From Streptomyces reniochalinae (GTDB lineage Bacteria; Actinomycetota; Actinomycetes; Streptomycetales; Streptomycetaceae): DNA of 64,000 nt. Under the pieces are notes generated by a model that saw only the letters and a list, made by a program, of their open reading frames with translations, ran no database searches and was not told the origin of the DNA. Where the stretch lies: positions 124,001 to 188,000 of the forward strand of contig NZ_QOIM01000037.1 in the NCBI RefSeq assembly GCF_003323735.1, given 5' to 3'. This document shows positions 23,812 to 32,500 of this stretch, piece by piece. Each line of letters begins with the position of its first letter. Position 1 is the stretch's first letter. The translations under genes and the position numbers were made by a program.

Positions 23812-24717
23812 TCACCGTCCCAGCTGCGCCGAGATGCCGCGGAGCTGCTCCAGCCGCTTGTCCAGCGACGGGTGCGAGGAGAACAGCGTCGCGAGGCTCT
23901 CGCCGGAGAAGGCGGGCACGAAGAAGAAGGCGTTGTACGGCTCGGCCCTGCGCAGGTCGCGGGTGGGGATGCGCGCCATGTCACCGCTGATCTTGGTGAG
24001 GGCGGCGGCCAGCGTCGAGGGGCGCCCGGTGAGCAGGGCGCCGGCGCGGTCGGCCGACAGCTCGCGGTAGCGGGACAGCAGCCGGGTCAGCAGGAAGCTG
24101 ACGATGTAGACGAGGGCGCTGACCAGCGGAACGACCAGCAGGAGCAGGCCCGCCGGATTGTTGTTGTTGCCGGCGCTGCGGCCGAGGTTGCTCCACAGGG
24201 CCACCCGGGTCATGATCCCGGCCAGCACACCGAGGAACGAGGCGATCGTCATGACGGCGACGTCACGGTGCGCGACGTGCGACAGCTCGTGCGACAGGAC
24301 CCCCTCCAGTTCGTCGGCGTCCAGGCGGCGCATCAGCCCCGTGGTCGCGCACACCATCGCGTTCTGCTGGTTACGTCCCGTGGCGAACGCGTTGGGGACG
24401 TCACTGTCGGCGATGGCCACCCGTGGCTTGGGCATGTCGGCCAGCGCGCACAACCGGTCGACGGCACCGTGCAGCGCGGGCGCCTGCTGCGGGGTGACCT
24501 CGCGGGCCCCCATGCTGAACGCGGCGATCTTGTCGCTGAACCAGAACTGGGCGACGAAGAGCGCTCCCGCGATCACCAGCACGAGAGGCCAGGCGTTCCC
24601 CAGCGCGACCACCAGCACACCGACGAGGACGACGTAGAGCAGGCCGATGAAGAACATCGTGGTGACCATCCGGGTGGTCAGGCCACGGTCGGCGACATAG
24701 CGCGAGTGACGTGCCAT
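23812..24717 (-). CDS. htpX: membrane zinc metalloprotease HtpX
   Basis: 301 residues, AAGGAG before ATG. Two N-terminal membrane helices ('MVTTMFFIGLLYVVLVGVLV', 'WPLVLVIAGALFVAQFWF'), the zinc site 'HELSH' at His143-His147, the downstream Glu in 'YRELSADRAG', and two further helices between them. HtpX degrades misfolded membrane proteins; with PspAB it should serve envelope quality control. Confidence 0.93.
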   Translation of the reverse strand: MARHSRYVADRGLTTRMVTTMFFIGLLYVVLVGVLVVALGNAWPLVLVIAGALFVAQFWFSDKIAAFSMGAREVTPQQAPALHGAVDRLCALADMPKPRVAIADSDVPNAFATGRNQQNAMVCATTGLMRRLDADELEGVLSHELSHVAHRDVAVMTIASFLGVLAGIMTRVALWSNLGRSAGNNNNPAGLLLLVVPLVSALVYIVSFLLTRLLSRYRELSADRAGALLTGRPSTLAAALTKISGDMARIPTRDLRRAEPYNAFFFVPAFSGESLATLFSSHPSLDKRLEQLRGISAQLGR

Positions 24718-24924
24718 GACGACCGCTCCTTCCCGAAGCGCGGGGCCCCTCGGAGCCGGGCCGGAAGCACAGCGCTGCACTCCCGGCGTGTGAGGGCCCT
24801 CTCTTCGATTGTGCTCCGGTGCTCCGCCACGCGCCCCCTCGTGCGCCTGGTGTGCTTCTCCGCACGTGCGGTGTGCTCTCATCTGGGCGTCGCTTCGCAC
24901 GCATGTTCAGGCATATGCGCGAAG

Positions 24925-25806
24925 ATGGTGCCTGTGACGCATCCGCCTGAACGCCCCGCACCGACAAGCCCGCGCGCCCCGTCCGAGGGGGCGCGCCCCG
25001 CCCCGCGCCTGATCGCCACCGACCTGGACGGCACCCTGCTGCGCAACGACAAGACCGTCTCGGACCGCACCGTCGCGGCACTCGCCGCCGCGGAGTCCGC
25101 CGGGATCGAGGTGTTCTTCGTCACCGGACGCCCCGCCCGGTGGATGGGCGTCGTCAGCGACCACGTCCACGGCCACGGGCTCGCCATCTGCGCCAACGGC
25201 GCCGCCGTCGTCGACCTGCACGCGGGCCGCCGCGTCGTCCGCGTACGGGAACTGACCCGCACCGACGCCGTCGCCGTCGTCGAAGCCCTGCGCACCGTCA
25301 CCCCCGGCCTCAGCTTCGCCGTCGAACGCACCCGGGGCATCCACTACGAGCCGCACTACCCCCACTTCCCCGGGGACCCCGGCGCCTCCTACGCCCCCGT
25401 CGAGGAACTGCTCACCGACAGCGACGAGGGCCACTTCGCCGAGCCCGTCGTCAAGCTGCTCGCCCACCACCCCACGATGGACCCCGACGAGTTCCTCGCG
25501 CTCGGCAGCAAGGCCGCCGGCGCCCACGCCGAGTTCACCCGCTCCAGCCCCAGCGCCCTCCTGGAGATCTCCGGGCACGGCGTGAGCAAGGCCAGCACCC
25601 TCGCCCTCGCCTGCCAGGAGCGCGGCATCTCCCCCGAGCAGGTCGTCGCCTTCGGCGACATGCCCAACGACCTGGCCATGCTCAGCTGGGCCGGTACCTC
25701 CTACGCGATGGCCAACGCCCACCCCGACGTCCTCATGTGCACCACCCACACCACCTCCTCCAACGAGGACGACGGTGTCGCCAAGGTGATCGAAGACCTG
25801 CTCTGA
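24925..25806 (+). CDS. Cof-type HAD phosphatase
   Basis: 293 residues if the ATG is used; GTG codons at 24928 and 24934 are alternatives and the leader is very short. Motif I 'IATDLDGTLLRNDKTVSDRT' (Asp nucleophile), 'VFFVTGRPARW', a C2b cap ('HYEPHYPHFPGDPG'), Lys in 'EISGHGVSKASTLALACQERG' and motif IV 'VVAFGDMPNDLAML'. Family members dephosphorylate sugar phosphates, FMN or PLP. Divergent from htpX. Confidence 0.87.
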   Translation: MVPVTHPPERPAPTSPRAPSEGARPAPRLIATDLDGTLLRNDKTVSDRTVAALAAAESAGIEVFFVTGRPARWMGVVSDHVHGHGLAICANGAAVVDLHAGRRVVRVRELTRTDAVAVVEALRTVTPGLSFAVERTRGIHYEPHYPHFPGDPGASYAPVEELLTDSDEGHFAEPVVKLLAHHPTMDPDEFLALGSKAAGAHAEFTRSSPSALLEISGHGVSKASTLALACQERGISPEQVVAFGDMPNDLAMLSWAGTSYAMANAHPDVLMCTTHTTSSNEDDGVAKVIEDLL

Positions 25807-25845
25807 GGAACCGGTACGAGGCCGCTGCGCCACGTCGTCACGTCC

Positions 25846-26508
25846 TCACTGCTTGCCGGTGCCGACGGGGTCGACCGTGACCTTCTGGTCGGCGCTCTCC
25901 TCGACCGGGAGGTTGATGCTGACCGGCAGGCTCTTGGAGTGCGTCTCGTTGGGCGGAGTGACGACCATGGTGCTCACGTCCACGCCGCTGCCGCCCGTGT
26001 TGTTCGGCGGGTAGTGCAGGGTGAAGCGGGTCTCGTCACCGGACTGGAGGTTGACGATGGGGGACTCCAGGTCGCTCCGCTTGGCGTTCAGCGGCCGCCC
26101 CGCGTCCTGGGACTTGAGGTCCACACCGGGGAAGCCCTTGAGCGAGCAGGCGTCACCGCCGGTGTTCTTCATCGTGACGACGATGTCGCCCTCACCCATG
26201 CCGTGCGAGGAGCGGAAGTCCAGGTTCGCCGTCTTGCAGGCGCCGGTGGTGATCTTCCCGCCGCCGCTGCCCGGGGCGTCGGTGGCGGCCGTGTCGTTGT
26301 CGGAGGACGAGGCGCTGCCCCCGGACGTGCCGCCGTCGCCGCCGCCGCTGTTGCCGCCGCTGCCGCCGGAGGTGCCGGACGAGGACGAGGACGAGGAGGA
26401 GTCGGCCACGTTGGCGCTCGCGTTGGAGTCCTCGTCCTGCTGGCAGGCGGTCATCGACAGGCCCGCGGCGAGGGCCAGGGCGGCGAGAGTGAGCTTCTTG
26501 GCGCGCAT
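25846..26508 (-). CDS. lipoprotein with DUF4232 domain
   Basis: 220 residues. Lipobox 'LSMTAC' (Cys22), then a Ser/Gly linker of about 60 residues, then a DUF4232-type beta domain: 'CKTANLDFRSSHGMGEGDIVVTMKNTGGDACSLKGFPGVDL' in outline, with a Cys pair (about Cys96 and Cys129) and 'ETRFTLHYPPNNTG'. Exposed on the membrane; function unknown. GAAGGAAG lies 5 nt before ATG. Convergent with the HAD gene. Confidence 0.82.
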   Translation of the reverse strand: MRAKKLTLAALALAAGLSMTACQQDEDSNASANVADSSSSSSSSGTSGGSGGNSGGGDGGTSGGSASSSDNDTAATDAPGSGGGKITTGACKTANLDFRSSHGMGEGDIVVTMKNTGGDACSLKGFPGVDLKSQDAGRPLNAKRSDLESPIVNLQSGDETRFTLHYPPNNTGGSGVDVSTMVVTPPNETHSKSLPVSINLPVEESADQKVTVDPVGTGKQ

Positions 26509-26817
26509 CGTTTCTTCCTTCGCAGTCGGTGCCGCCGCGCGGCACGAGTGAGCGTTACTGATCACTTGGATCCGCCCGCGCCGGAAAATGTTCACGGCCG
26601 ACCGCCCGTCTTACACGCCTGTTACACGCGCCGCGGAACGAAACCCGGTGGCACCGGGCGCCGGGCCACCTGACAGTGCCCCGCACGGCTTCCCTGCTAC
26701 GGACTGAGAACAGCGCCCCCGTGTTCGGCCGGCTCCGCGGCAGGCGTCAGCGCGCCGGCGCCGCGGGCGGCAACGCACGGACAGGACGACTCGTACCCCT
26801 CACGGCTGGGCTGTCCG
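26509..26817. other. gene-free stretch
   Basis: Contains the leader of the DUF4232 lipoprotein and then sequence without a recognisable gene; short frames here lack homology. It marks the left boundary of the A+T-richer island that follows. Confidence 0.5.
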
Positions 26818-26982
26818 TCAGCGGTCACGAGGGATGGCTTCCGCGCTGAGCTTGGCGCGCATCCTGGCCAGTAGGTCAGCCTTATCGCGCCCCTGCTTCC
26901 GCGTGGCAGCGTCGTCCTTGTCGGCAAGGCTCCCGCCCTTCGCGCTGCCCTTCGGCGGACGCTTCCGGCCCGGCTTCGTCAT
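26818..26982 (-). CDS. small basic protein of the four-gene mini-operon
   Basis: 54 residues: 'MTKPGRKRPPKGSAKGGSLADKDD', then 'RKQGRDKADLLARMRAKLSAEA'. Very rich in Lys/Arg with a C-terminal amphipathic helix; could bind nucleic acid or an anionic partner. Its ATG shares one base with the TGA of the previous gene (TGATG), so translation is coupled. No family recognised. Confidence 0.5.
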   Translation of the reverse strand: MTKPGRKRPPKGSAKGGSLADKDDAATRKQGRDKADLLARMRAKLSAEAIPRDR

Positions 26983-27086
26983 CACATGTTCCCTGTCGGC
27001 GCGCCCGCGATGATGAGCCCGCACAGCGCCGCTGAGGTGAACACGAACGCCGGCCACGCGATCCGGCCCGCAAGGCGTATCACCAT
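26982..27086 (-). CDS. 34-residue single-span membrane peptide
   Basis: 'MVIRLAGRIAWPAFVFTSAALCGLIIAGAPTGNM' is almost entirely one transmembrane helix with a basic N-terminus. It overlaps the preceding gene by 7 nt and the next by 1 nt. Its size and hydrophobicity resemble small toxins or membrane-adaptor peptides; that is a guess from shape only. Confidence 0.45.
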   Translation of the reverse strand: MVIRLAGRIAWPAFVFTSAALCGLIIAGAPTGNM

Positions 27087-27265
27087 CGGAGTGGCTCTCT
27101 CTTCCCGCCCGCGCACACGGGGCACGGGACCCTGAACGTGTTGCGGCACGTGGTGCAGCCGAAGAATCCACAGCAGTCGGAACACCAGATCTCCCGCCAC
27201 CCGGCACAGCACCCGCAGTTCGACCGCACGGGCCCAGGGGGAGGTGCTTCCGGGGCGACGGTCAC
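27080..27265 (-). CDS. 61-residue cysteine-rich protein
   Basis: Ten Cys in 61 residues: 'NCGCCAGW', 'IWCSDCCGFFGCTTC', 'VPCPVCAGG'. The spacing suggests a compact double zinc ribbon. GTG start overlaps the upstream stop by 4 nt. No family recognised. It is the centre of a four-gene overlapping operon. Confidence 0.5.
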   Translation of the reverse strand: MTVAPEAPPPGPVRSNCGCCAGWREIWCSDCCGFFGCTTCRNTFRVPCPVCAGGKREPLRW

Positions 27266-27462
27266 TGGTGCCCCTCCGGGTGCCTGCGGATGAACACGTT
27301 GCAGTCGCTGACCGTCGTCCCGTCTCCGCTGGCGCGCGCCCAGTCACGGACCTTCGCAAGTTCAGCGCAGCCCGCACAGCCTTCGACCGGCGCGGGCTCC
27401 GGCTGGTCGAGCCCCAAAGGAAGTTCAACCGGAGCACTCGGGTAGGTGTTCGGCTCGCTCAC
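27262..27462 (-). CDS. small conserved protein, first gene of the mini-operon
   Basis: 66 residues from GTG after GGGGG (a TTG 6 nt upstream is possible). The core 'VEGCAGCAELAKVRDWARASGDGTTVSDCNVFIRRHPEGH' (CxxC, helix, then 'NVxIRRH') is a motif I associate with small streptomycete proteins encoded near DUF5753 regulators. Function unknown. Divergent from the 84-aa gene of the DUF6879 module. Confidence 0.55.
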   Translation of the reverse strand: MSEPNTYPSAPVELPLGLDQPEPAPVEGCAGCAELAKVRDWARASGDGTTVSDCNVFIRRHPEGHQ

Positions 27463-27639
27463 GTCCAACCCCCTGGTTCGCTTCTGCCTGATGAGCAGTC
27501 AACGACCGGTCACGCAGGGCGTTCCACTGGCTTGCACGGACTTGCACGCTGATTCGTCACAGGCGGTCTTGACTGTCCAGGCTGTAGCAGGAGGATGGCC
27601 GTGCAAGTTCAGGCAAACCGCACACGGAATGAGGCTGAC

Positions 27640-27894
27640 ATGGCGCTACGGTTCGTCGGGATAGACCCGGACACCGACCATGACCACTGCCCTACCGTCT
27701 GGGCCGACGAAGAGGCGGGAGAGTTGGTAATGCAGGGCTGGAAAGCCAGTCCTGCACTCCGAACGGCCTGTGAGTCGAACACTCCGGCCAACGGGCCGAT
27801 CCCGGACAGCGAAGAAGTCATCAGGGTTCCGGCGCGCATGGTGCCGGTGATCCGGAAAGCGTGCGATGCAGTTGAGCGTTCCGCCGTTCAGTGA
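27640..27894 (+). CDS. small conserved protein of the DUF6879 module
   Basis: 84 residues. Upstream ATG/GTG codons at 27595/27601 exist, but the ATG with GAGG 5 nt upstream starts the conserved part 'MALRFVGIDPDTDHDHCPTVWADEEAGELVMQGWKA'. The sequence continues 'PIPDSEEVIRVPARMVPVIRKACD'. I recall it as a regular companion of DUF6879 and Scr1-type regulators. It overlaps the DUF6879 gene by 29 nt. Confidence 0.6.
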   Translation: MALRFVGIDPDTDHDHCPTVWADEEAGELVMQGWKASPALRTACESNTPANGPIPDSEEVIRVPARMVPVIRKACDAVERSAVQ

Positions 27895-28381
27895 GCTACT
27901 GGCCGACACCCGCGGATCCGCCGTTCACCTTGAAATGCGGGATGACTACGGCACCAACCCCCGGCTGGAAGCGTGGCGACGCGGGGAACGCGTTGACTGG
28001 AAAAACCGTGAATCCTGGTGGCATCCCTTCCACCAGACCATTGCGGACGCTGTCGCACGAGGCGTGGTCATTCGGCGGGCACGCGTGGTGTCGGAGCCTG
28101 CCAGCGAATACATCCGATGGGAACACGACGCCACACAAGGCAACATCTCTGCTGGGGAACACGTCCGATGGCTTCCGAGGAGTCAGGCAACGGGATTCCT
28201 GGTGCCCGCTAACGACTTCTGGCTATTCGACGGCAACCTACTCCGTGTGCACCACTTCGCGGGGGACGGAAGTCACGTCGCAGATGAGATCAGCACAGAC
28301 GCTGAGACGCTGAAACTCTGCGCTTCAGCATTCGAGACCATCTGGCAGCACGCCATCCCGCACAACGCATACACCATCTGA
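27866..28381 (+). CDS. DUF6879 protein
   Basis: 171 residues with the family pattern 'FSELLADTRGSAVHLEMRDDY', 'WWHPFHQTIADAVARGVVIRRARVVSEPASEYIRWEHD', 'FWLFDGNLLRVHHFAGDG'. DUF6879 genes lie beside DUF5753 regulators in many streptomycetes and are thought to be their effector partner, in the place DUF397 takes elsewhere. G+C content is visibly lower than in flanking genes. Confidence 0.8.
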   Translation: MQLSVPPFSELLADTRGSAVHLEMRDDYGTNPRLEAWRRGERVDWKNRESWWHPFHQTIADAVARGVVIRRARVVSEPASEYIRWEHDATQGNISAGEHVRWLPRSQATGFLVPANDFWLFDGNLLRVHHFAGDGSHVADEISTDAETLKLCASAFETIWQHAIPHNAYTI

Positions 28382-28403
28382 GTACGAACCGGACAGCCAA
28401 TTT

Positions 28404-29249
28404 ATGTCATCACCGTCGCCCAGAGCCCAAGAAGCCAGGGAGGCCGTAGCCAGTCGGTTGCGGGACATGAGGCGTGACGCAGGAATCACAGGGCGTGAGT
28501 TGGCTGCCCGGTGCCGGTGGAGTGAAAGCAAGTCATCTCGGATTGAGCATGCTAAGACCCCACCAAGCGATGCAGACATAAGAGCCTGGTGTGACGCTTG
28601 TGAGGTACCGGAACAAGCTGATGACTTGATTGCCGCCAATCGCCAAGCGGATTCAATGTACGTCCAATGGAAGCGACTGGAGCGAACAGGGCTGAAACGT
28701 CTACAGGAGTCGGGCGTACCTCTCTACGCACAGACGCGTCAATTCCATGTCTACTGTTCCAATGTCGTGCCCGGCTTCTTTCAAACCCCCGGCTACGCAA
28801 ACGCTTTGCTGACTTCCATTGCACAGTTTCGCGGGACACCCGACGACGTGACCGACGCCGTGAAAGCGCGAATGGACCGCTCGCATGTCATCCGGGAAGG
28901 CGACCACCGGTTTGCCGTGTTGATCGAGGAGTCTGTATTGCGTTACCGGATTGGCAGCGCCGAAGTGATGGCCGCTCAGCTTGGCCACCTGCTATCCGTT
29001 ATGGCGTTGCCGTCAGTCTCGTTGGGCATCCTTCCTTTTACGGCACCCCGGCAAGCGTGGCCATTGGAAACGTTCACCGTCTTTGATCGTCAACGCGTGC
29101 ACGTGGAAACCTTGGCGGCAGCCATCAAGGAGACTCAGCCGAGTGACGTTGCGCTGTACCTTAAAGCGTTCGGCAACTTGAAGGACATTGCCGCCTTCGG
29201 TTCTGAGGCTCGCTCGCTCATCTCAGCGGCCATTGATGCGGCGGGCTGA
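28404..29249 (+). CDS. Scr1-type XRE regulator with DUF5753 domain
   Basis: 281 residues. HTH at residues 15-60 ('LRDMRRDAGITGRELAARCRWSESKSSRIEHAKTPPS'), then DUF5753 ('FHVYCSNVVPGFFQTPGYANALLTSIAQFRG', 'LIEESVLRYRIGSAEVMAAQLGHLLSVM', 'ETFTVFDRQRVHVETLAAAI'). Second Scr1 protein in the window and clearly diverged from the first. Base composition (many A/T third positions) differs from the surrounding core, which suggests acquisition by transfer. It likely regulates the divergent mini-operon as well as its own. Confidence 0.85.
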   Translation: MSSPSPRAQEAREAVASRLRDMRRDAGITGRELAARCRWSESKSSRIEHAKTPPSDADIRAWCDACEVPEQADDLIAANRQADSMYVQWKRLERTGLKRLQESGVPLYAQTRQFHVYCSNVVPGFFQTPGYANALLTSIAQFRGTPDDVTDAVKARMDRSHVIREGDHRFAVLIEESVLRYRIGSAEVMAAQLGHLLSVMALPSVSLGILPFTAPRQAWPLETFTVFDRQRVHVETLAAAIKETQPSDVALYLKAFGNLKDIAAFGSEARSLISAAIDAAG

Positions 29250-29569
29250 AACGGCGAAAGTCCCGCCACCCAGCCAGGAGCATCTCTGGTCATGTGACAG
29301 GGGCTTTGTGGCCGTCGAATGGCATTCAGCACGCCTCAGGGGAGTCGGTGAAATCGAGTGCTGCGGCGGCGGTTCCGTTCGCTTCCCGCTGCCGGTCGGG
29401 GATCGTGGCCTCGCCGGTGAGGATGCTGAGACGGGGTGCGGAGACTCCGCGAAGGGGGTTGGTGCCTTCGGCCGGCTGAGAACCGCGCCCCTGGGCGCGG
29501 ACCCCGGGTTCGGCCGGCCGCACTCCCGGATTCGGCCGGCCCGCCCTCCCGGTGGCGAACCGGGAGGTG
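29250..29569. other. gene-free stretch with repeats at the island's right edge
   Basis: No gene recognised. TTCGGCCGGC-like words recur at about 29467, 29512 and 29531. The leftward frame up to 29523 ('LRGVSAPRLSILTGEATIPDRQREANG') may be a decayed gene end, but I cannot assign it. No tRNA or clear attachment site is visible. Confidence 0.4.
29545..29567 (-). terminator. terminator of the cyd operon
   Basis: CCTCCCGG and CCGGGAGG (8 bp) around a 7-nt loop, directly after the cydDC stop codon. Confidence 0.65.
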
Positions 29570-32500
29570 TCAGCCCGCCGCCACGGGCGCTGCGCCCGCC
29601 GCCTCCGCCTCGCGCCGCAGCATGGCCGCGAACGGTCCTTCCGCCCGGGCCAGCCCGTCGAAGGAGCCGCGCTCGACGACGCGGCCGCGGTCGAGGACGA
29701 CGATCTCGTCCACCCGGTCGAGCCCCTGGAGGCGGTGGGTGATCAGCACCGTGGTCCGGCCCTCCGTCGCCGTCAGCAGGTCCGCCGTCAGCGCGTCGGC
29801 CGTCGGCAGGTCGAGATGCTCGGCGGGCTCGTCCAGGACGAGGAGGGGGAAGTCGGCCAGCAGCGCGCGCGCCAGAGCCAGGCGCTGCCGCTGGCCGCCG
29901 GACAACTTGGCGCCCATCTCCCCGACGAGGGTGTCGAGGCCGTCGGGCAGCGTCGCCACCCAGTCGTCGAGGCGGGCGGCGGCCAAGGCCGCGTGCAGTT
30001 CCCCGTCAGCCGCCGACGCGTCCTCGGCCACCGCTCGGGGGAGGGCCAGCCGCAGGTTCTCGCGCAACGAGCTGTCGAAAACGTGGGCGTCCTGGGCGCA
30101 GAGCCCGACCCGGCGGCGGACGGCGTCCGTCTCGGCGTCGTACGCCGGCACCGCCCCTGACCCGAAGGTGTACGAGCCCGCTTCCGGGTCCACGAACCGC
30201 AGCAGCGCGTTGGCCAGCGTCGTCTTGCCCGAACCCGAGACGCCCACCACCGCCACGCGGCGCCCGCGCGGCAACGTGAGCCCCACGTCGACGAGCGCAG
30301 GAGGCGCCCCGTCCGGCGCGTCCGGGTAGCGGACGGTCAGCCCCTCCACGCGCACCGGGAACGGATCCTCGGGCAGCGCGGCGGGCCGCTCCGGTTCCGC
30401 CACGGGCGCCGGCGCGTCCAGTACCTCCTGCACCCGCTGCGCCGAACGCCGCACCCGCTGCCGGAACTGCACCGCCTGCGGAAGCGGCGTGACCGCCTCG
30501 AACGCGGCCAGCGGCGTCAGCACCACCGTCGCCAGGAGCAGACCGTCCAGCGCGCCGCCCGTGGCCGCGCTCGCGCCCGCCCACGCCGCGGCCGTCACGG
30601 TCCACCCCGTCGCCAGCGTGCTCAGTCCCGCCGCCAGCGCCGTGCGGGACGCCGAGCGCGCGGCGATCCGGGTGAGAGCCGCGTCCGCGTCCGCCACCTC
30701 GCGGTGCCGGGCCGCGAGGGCGCCCGTGACGGGAAGCTCACCGGACGCCGTACCGCTCAACAGGTCCACCGTGCGCGTCGCCAGGTCCGCGCGCGCCGGA
30801 GCGAGACGGCTCTCGGTGCGGCGGGAGCGCACCGCGGTCAGCGCCGGCACGGCGATACCCGCCACCGCCAGACCCACGGCCAGCGCCACGCCCGCGGCGG
30901 GAAGGAGCCACGCGGTGAAGGCCACGGCCGCGAGGCCGACCGTCCCCGCGACGGTCGCGGGCAGCAGCCAGCGCAGGAAGTAGTCCTGCAACGCGTCCAC
31001 GTCCGCGACCAGGCGGGTGAGCAGGTCACCGCGGCGGCGGTGGCGCAGGCCCGCGGGGGCCAGGCGCTCCAGCCGCCGGTAGACGCTCACGCGGAGCGCC
31101 GCCAGGACGCGGAGCGCGGCGTCGTGCGAGACCAGGCGCTCCGCGTAGCGGAAGACGGCCCTTCCGATGCCGAACGCGCGCGTCGCCGTGACCGCGACCA
31201 TCAGGTAGAGGATCGGCGGCTGCTGCGCCGCCCGCGAGATCAGCCAGCCGGAGGTCGCCATGAGGCCGACCGCGCTGGCGAGCGCGAGCACGCCCAAGGT
31301 GAGCGCCAGGGTGAACGTGCCGCCCAGTCCGCGGGCGGTTTCGCGCACACGGGTCAGGGGGTGCTGGGTTGTGGCCGCGCTGCCTGTCGCCTGCGGCGCT
31401 TGGGGGGCGCCCACGCTGTGTGGCCGGTGGCCGCCGGTGTGCGGGTGCGGGTCGCCTTGGCCCTCCCCCGACCTCGGCCCGCGGGTGCCCCCACTGCCGC
31501 CCCTGGCGGCAGCCTGCCCCAAGGCTGCGGTGGCGGCCTGGCCCGGGGCGGGGGAGGGACCCGCGGGGGCGAGGGAGAGGTTGAGGACGCGGTCCGCCGT
31601 GGCGAGGAGGGCGGGGCGGTGGGTGACGAGGAGGACCGTGCGGGTCTCGGCGAGGCGGCGTACCGCCGCCAGGACCGCGGTCTCCGTCGCGGAGTCCAGC
31701 GCGGCGGTCGGCTCGTCCAGCAGGACGACGGGCCGGTCGGCGAGGAACGCACGGGCGAGGGCGACGCGGCGGCACTGGCCCGCCGAGAGCCCCGCCCCGG
31801 CCTCGCCCAGTTCGCGTGCCGGGTCGAGATCCGGCGCCCCCGCGTCGGCGAGGGCGGACGCCACCGCGGCGGCGTCCGCTTCGGGCCTGGCCAGGCGGAC
31901 GTTGTCCGCCACGGTGCCCGCGAACAGGTAGGGGTGCTGGGGCACCCAGGCGATCTGCTGCCGCCAGGCGGCCATATCGAGGGAGGCCAGCGGGACGCCG
32001 CCGGCGGTCACCCGGCCCTCGCCTGGCGGGGTGAAGCCGAGGAGGACGGACAGCAGCGTGGTCTTGCCGCCGCCGGAGGGTCCGGTCAGTGCGACGGTCT
32101 CACCGGGGCGCACGGTCAGGTCGGTGGGCGGCAGCGCGTACCCGGCGCGCCCGGGGTAGCGCACGGCGACACCGTCCAGGACGAGGGAGGCGCCGCGCGC
32201 GTCGACCCGCCGGGTTCCGTTCGCCGGCAGGGGCCTTGCCAACACGTCGAAGACGGACTCGGCGGCGGCCAGGCCCTCGGCGGCGGCGTGGTAGTGGGTG
32301 CCCACCTGCCGCAGCGGCAGGTACGCCTCGGGGGCGAGGACGAGCACCATCAGGCCCGTGTGCAGGTCGAGATCGCCGTGTACGAGCCGGGTGCCGATGC
32401 TGACGGCGACGATGGCGACGGAGATCGTCGCCAGGAGTTCCAGCGCGAAGGAGGAGAGGAAGGCGAGCCGCAGGGTGCGCAGGGTGGCGCGGCGGTAGTC

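Noticed and set aside
29326..29523. A 65-codon leftward frame at the island's right edge
   Set aside because: The last 40 residues look protein-like, but the start half is compositional noise and no family is recognised; noted only as a possible remnant.
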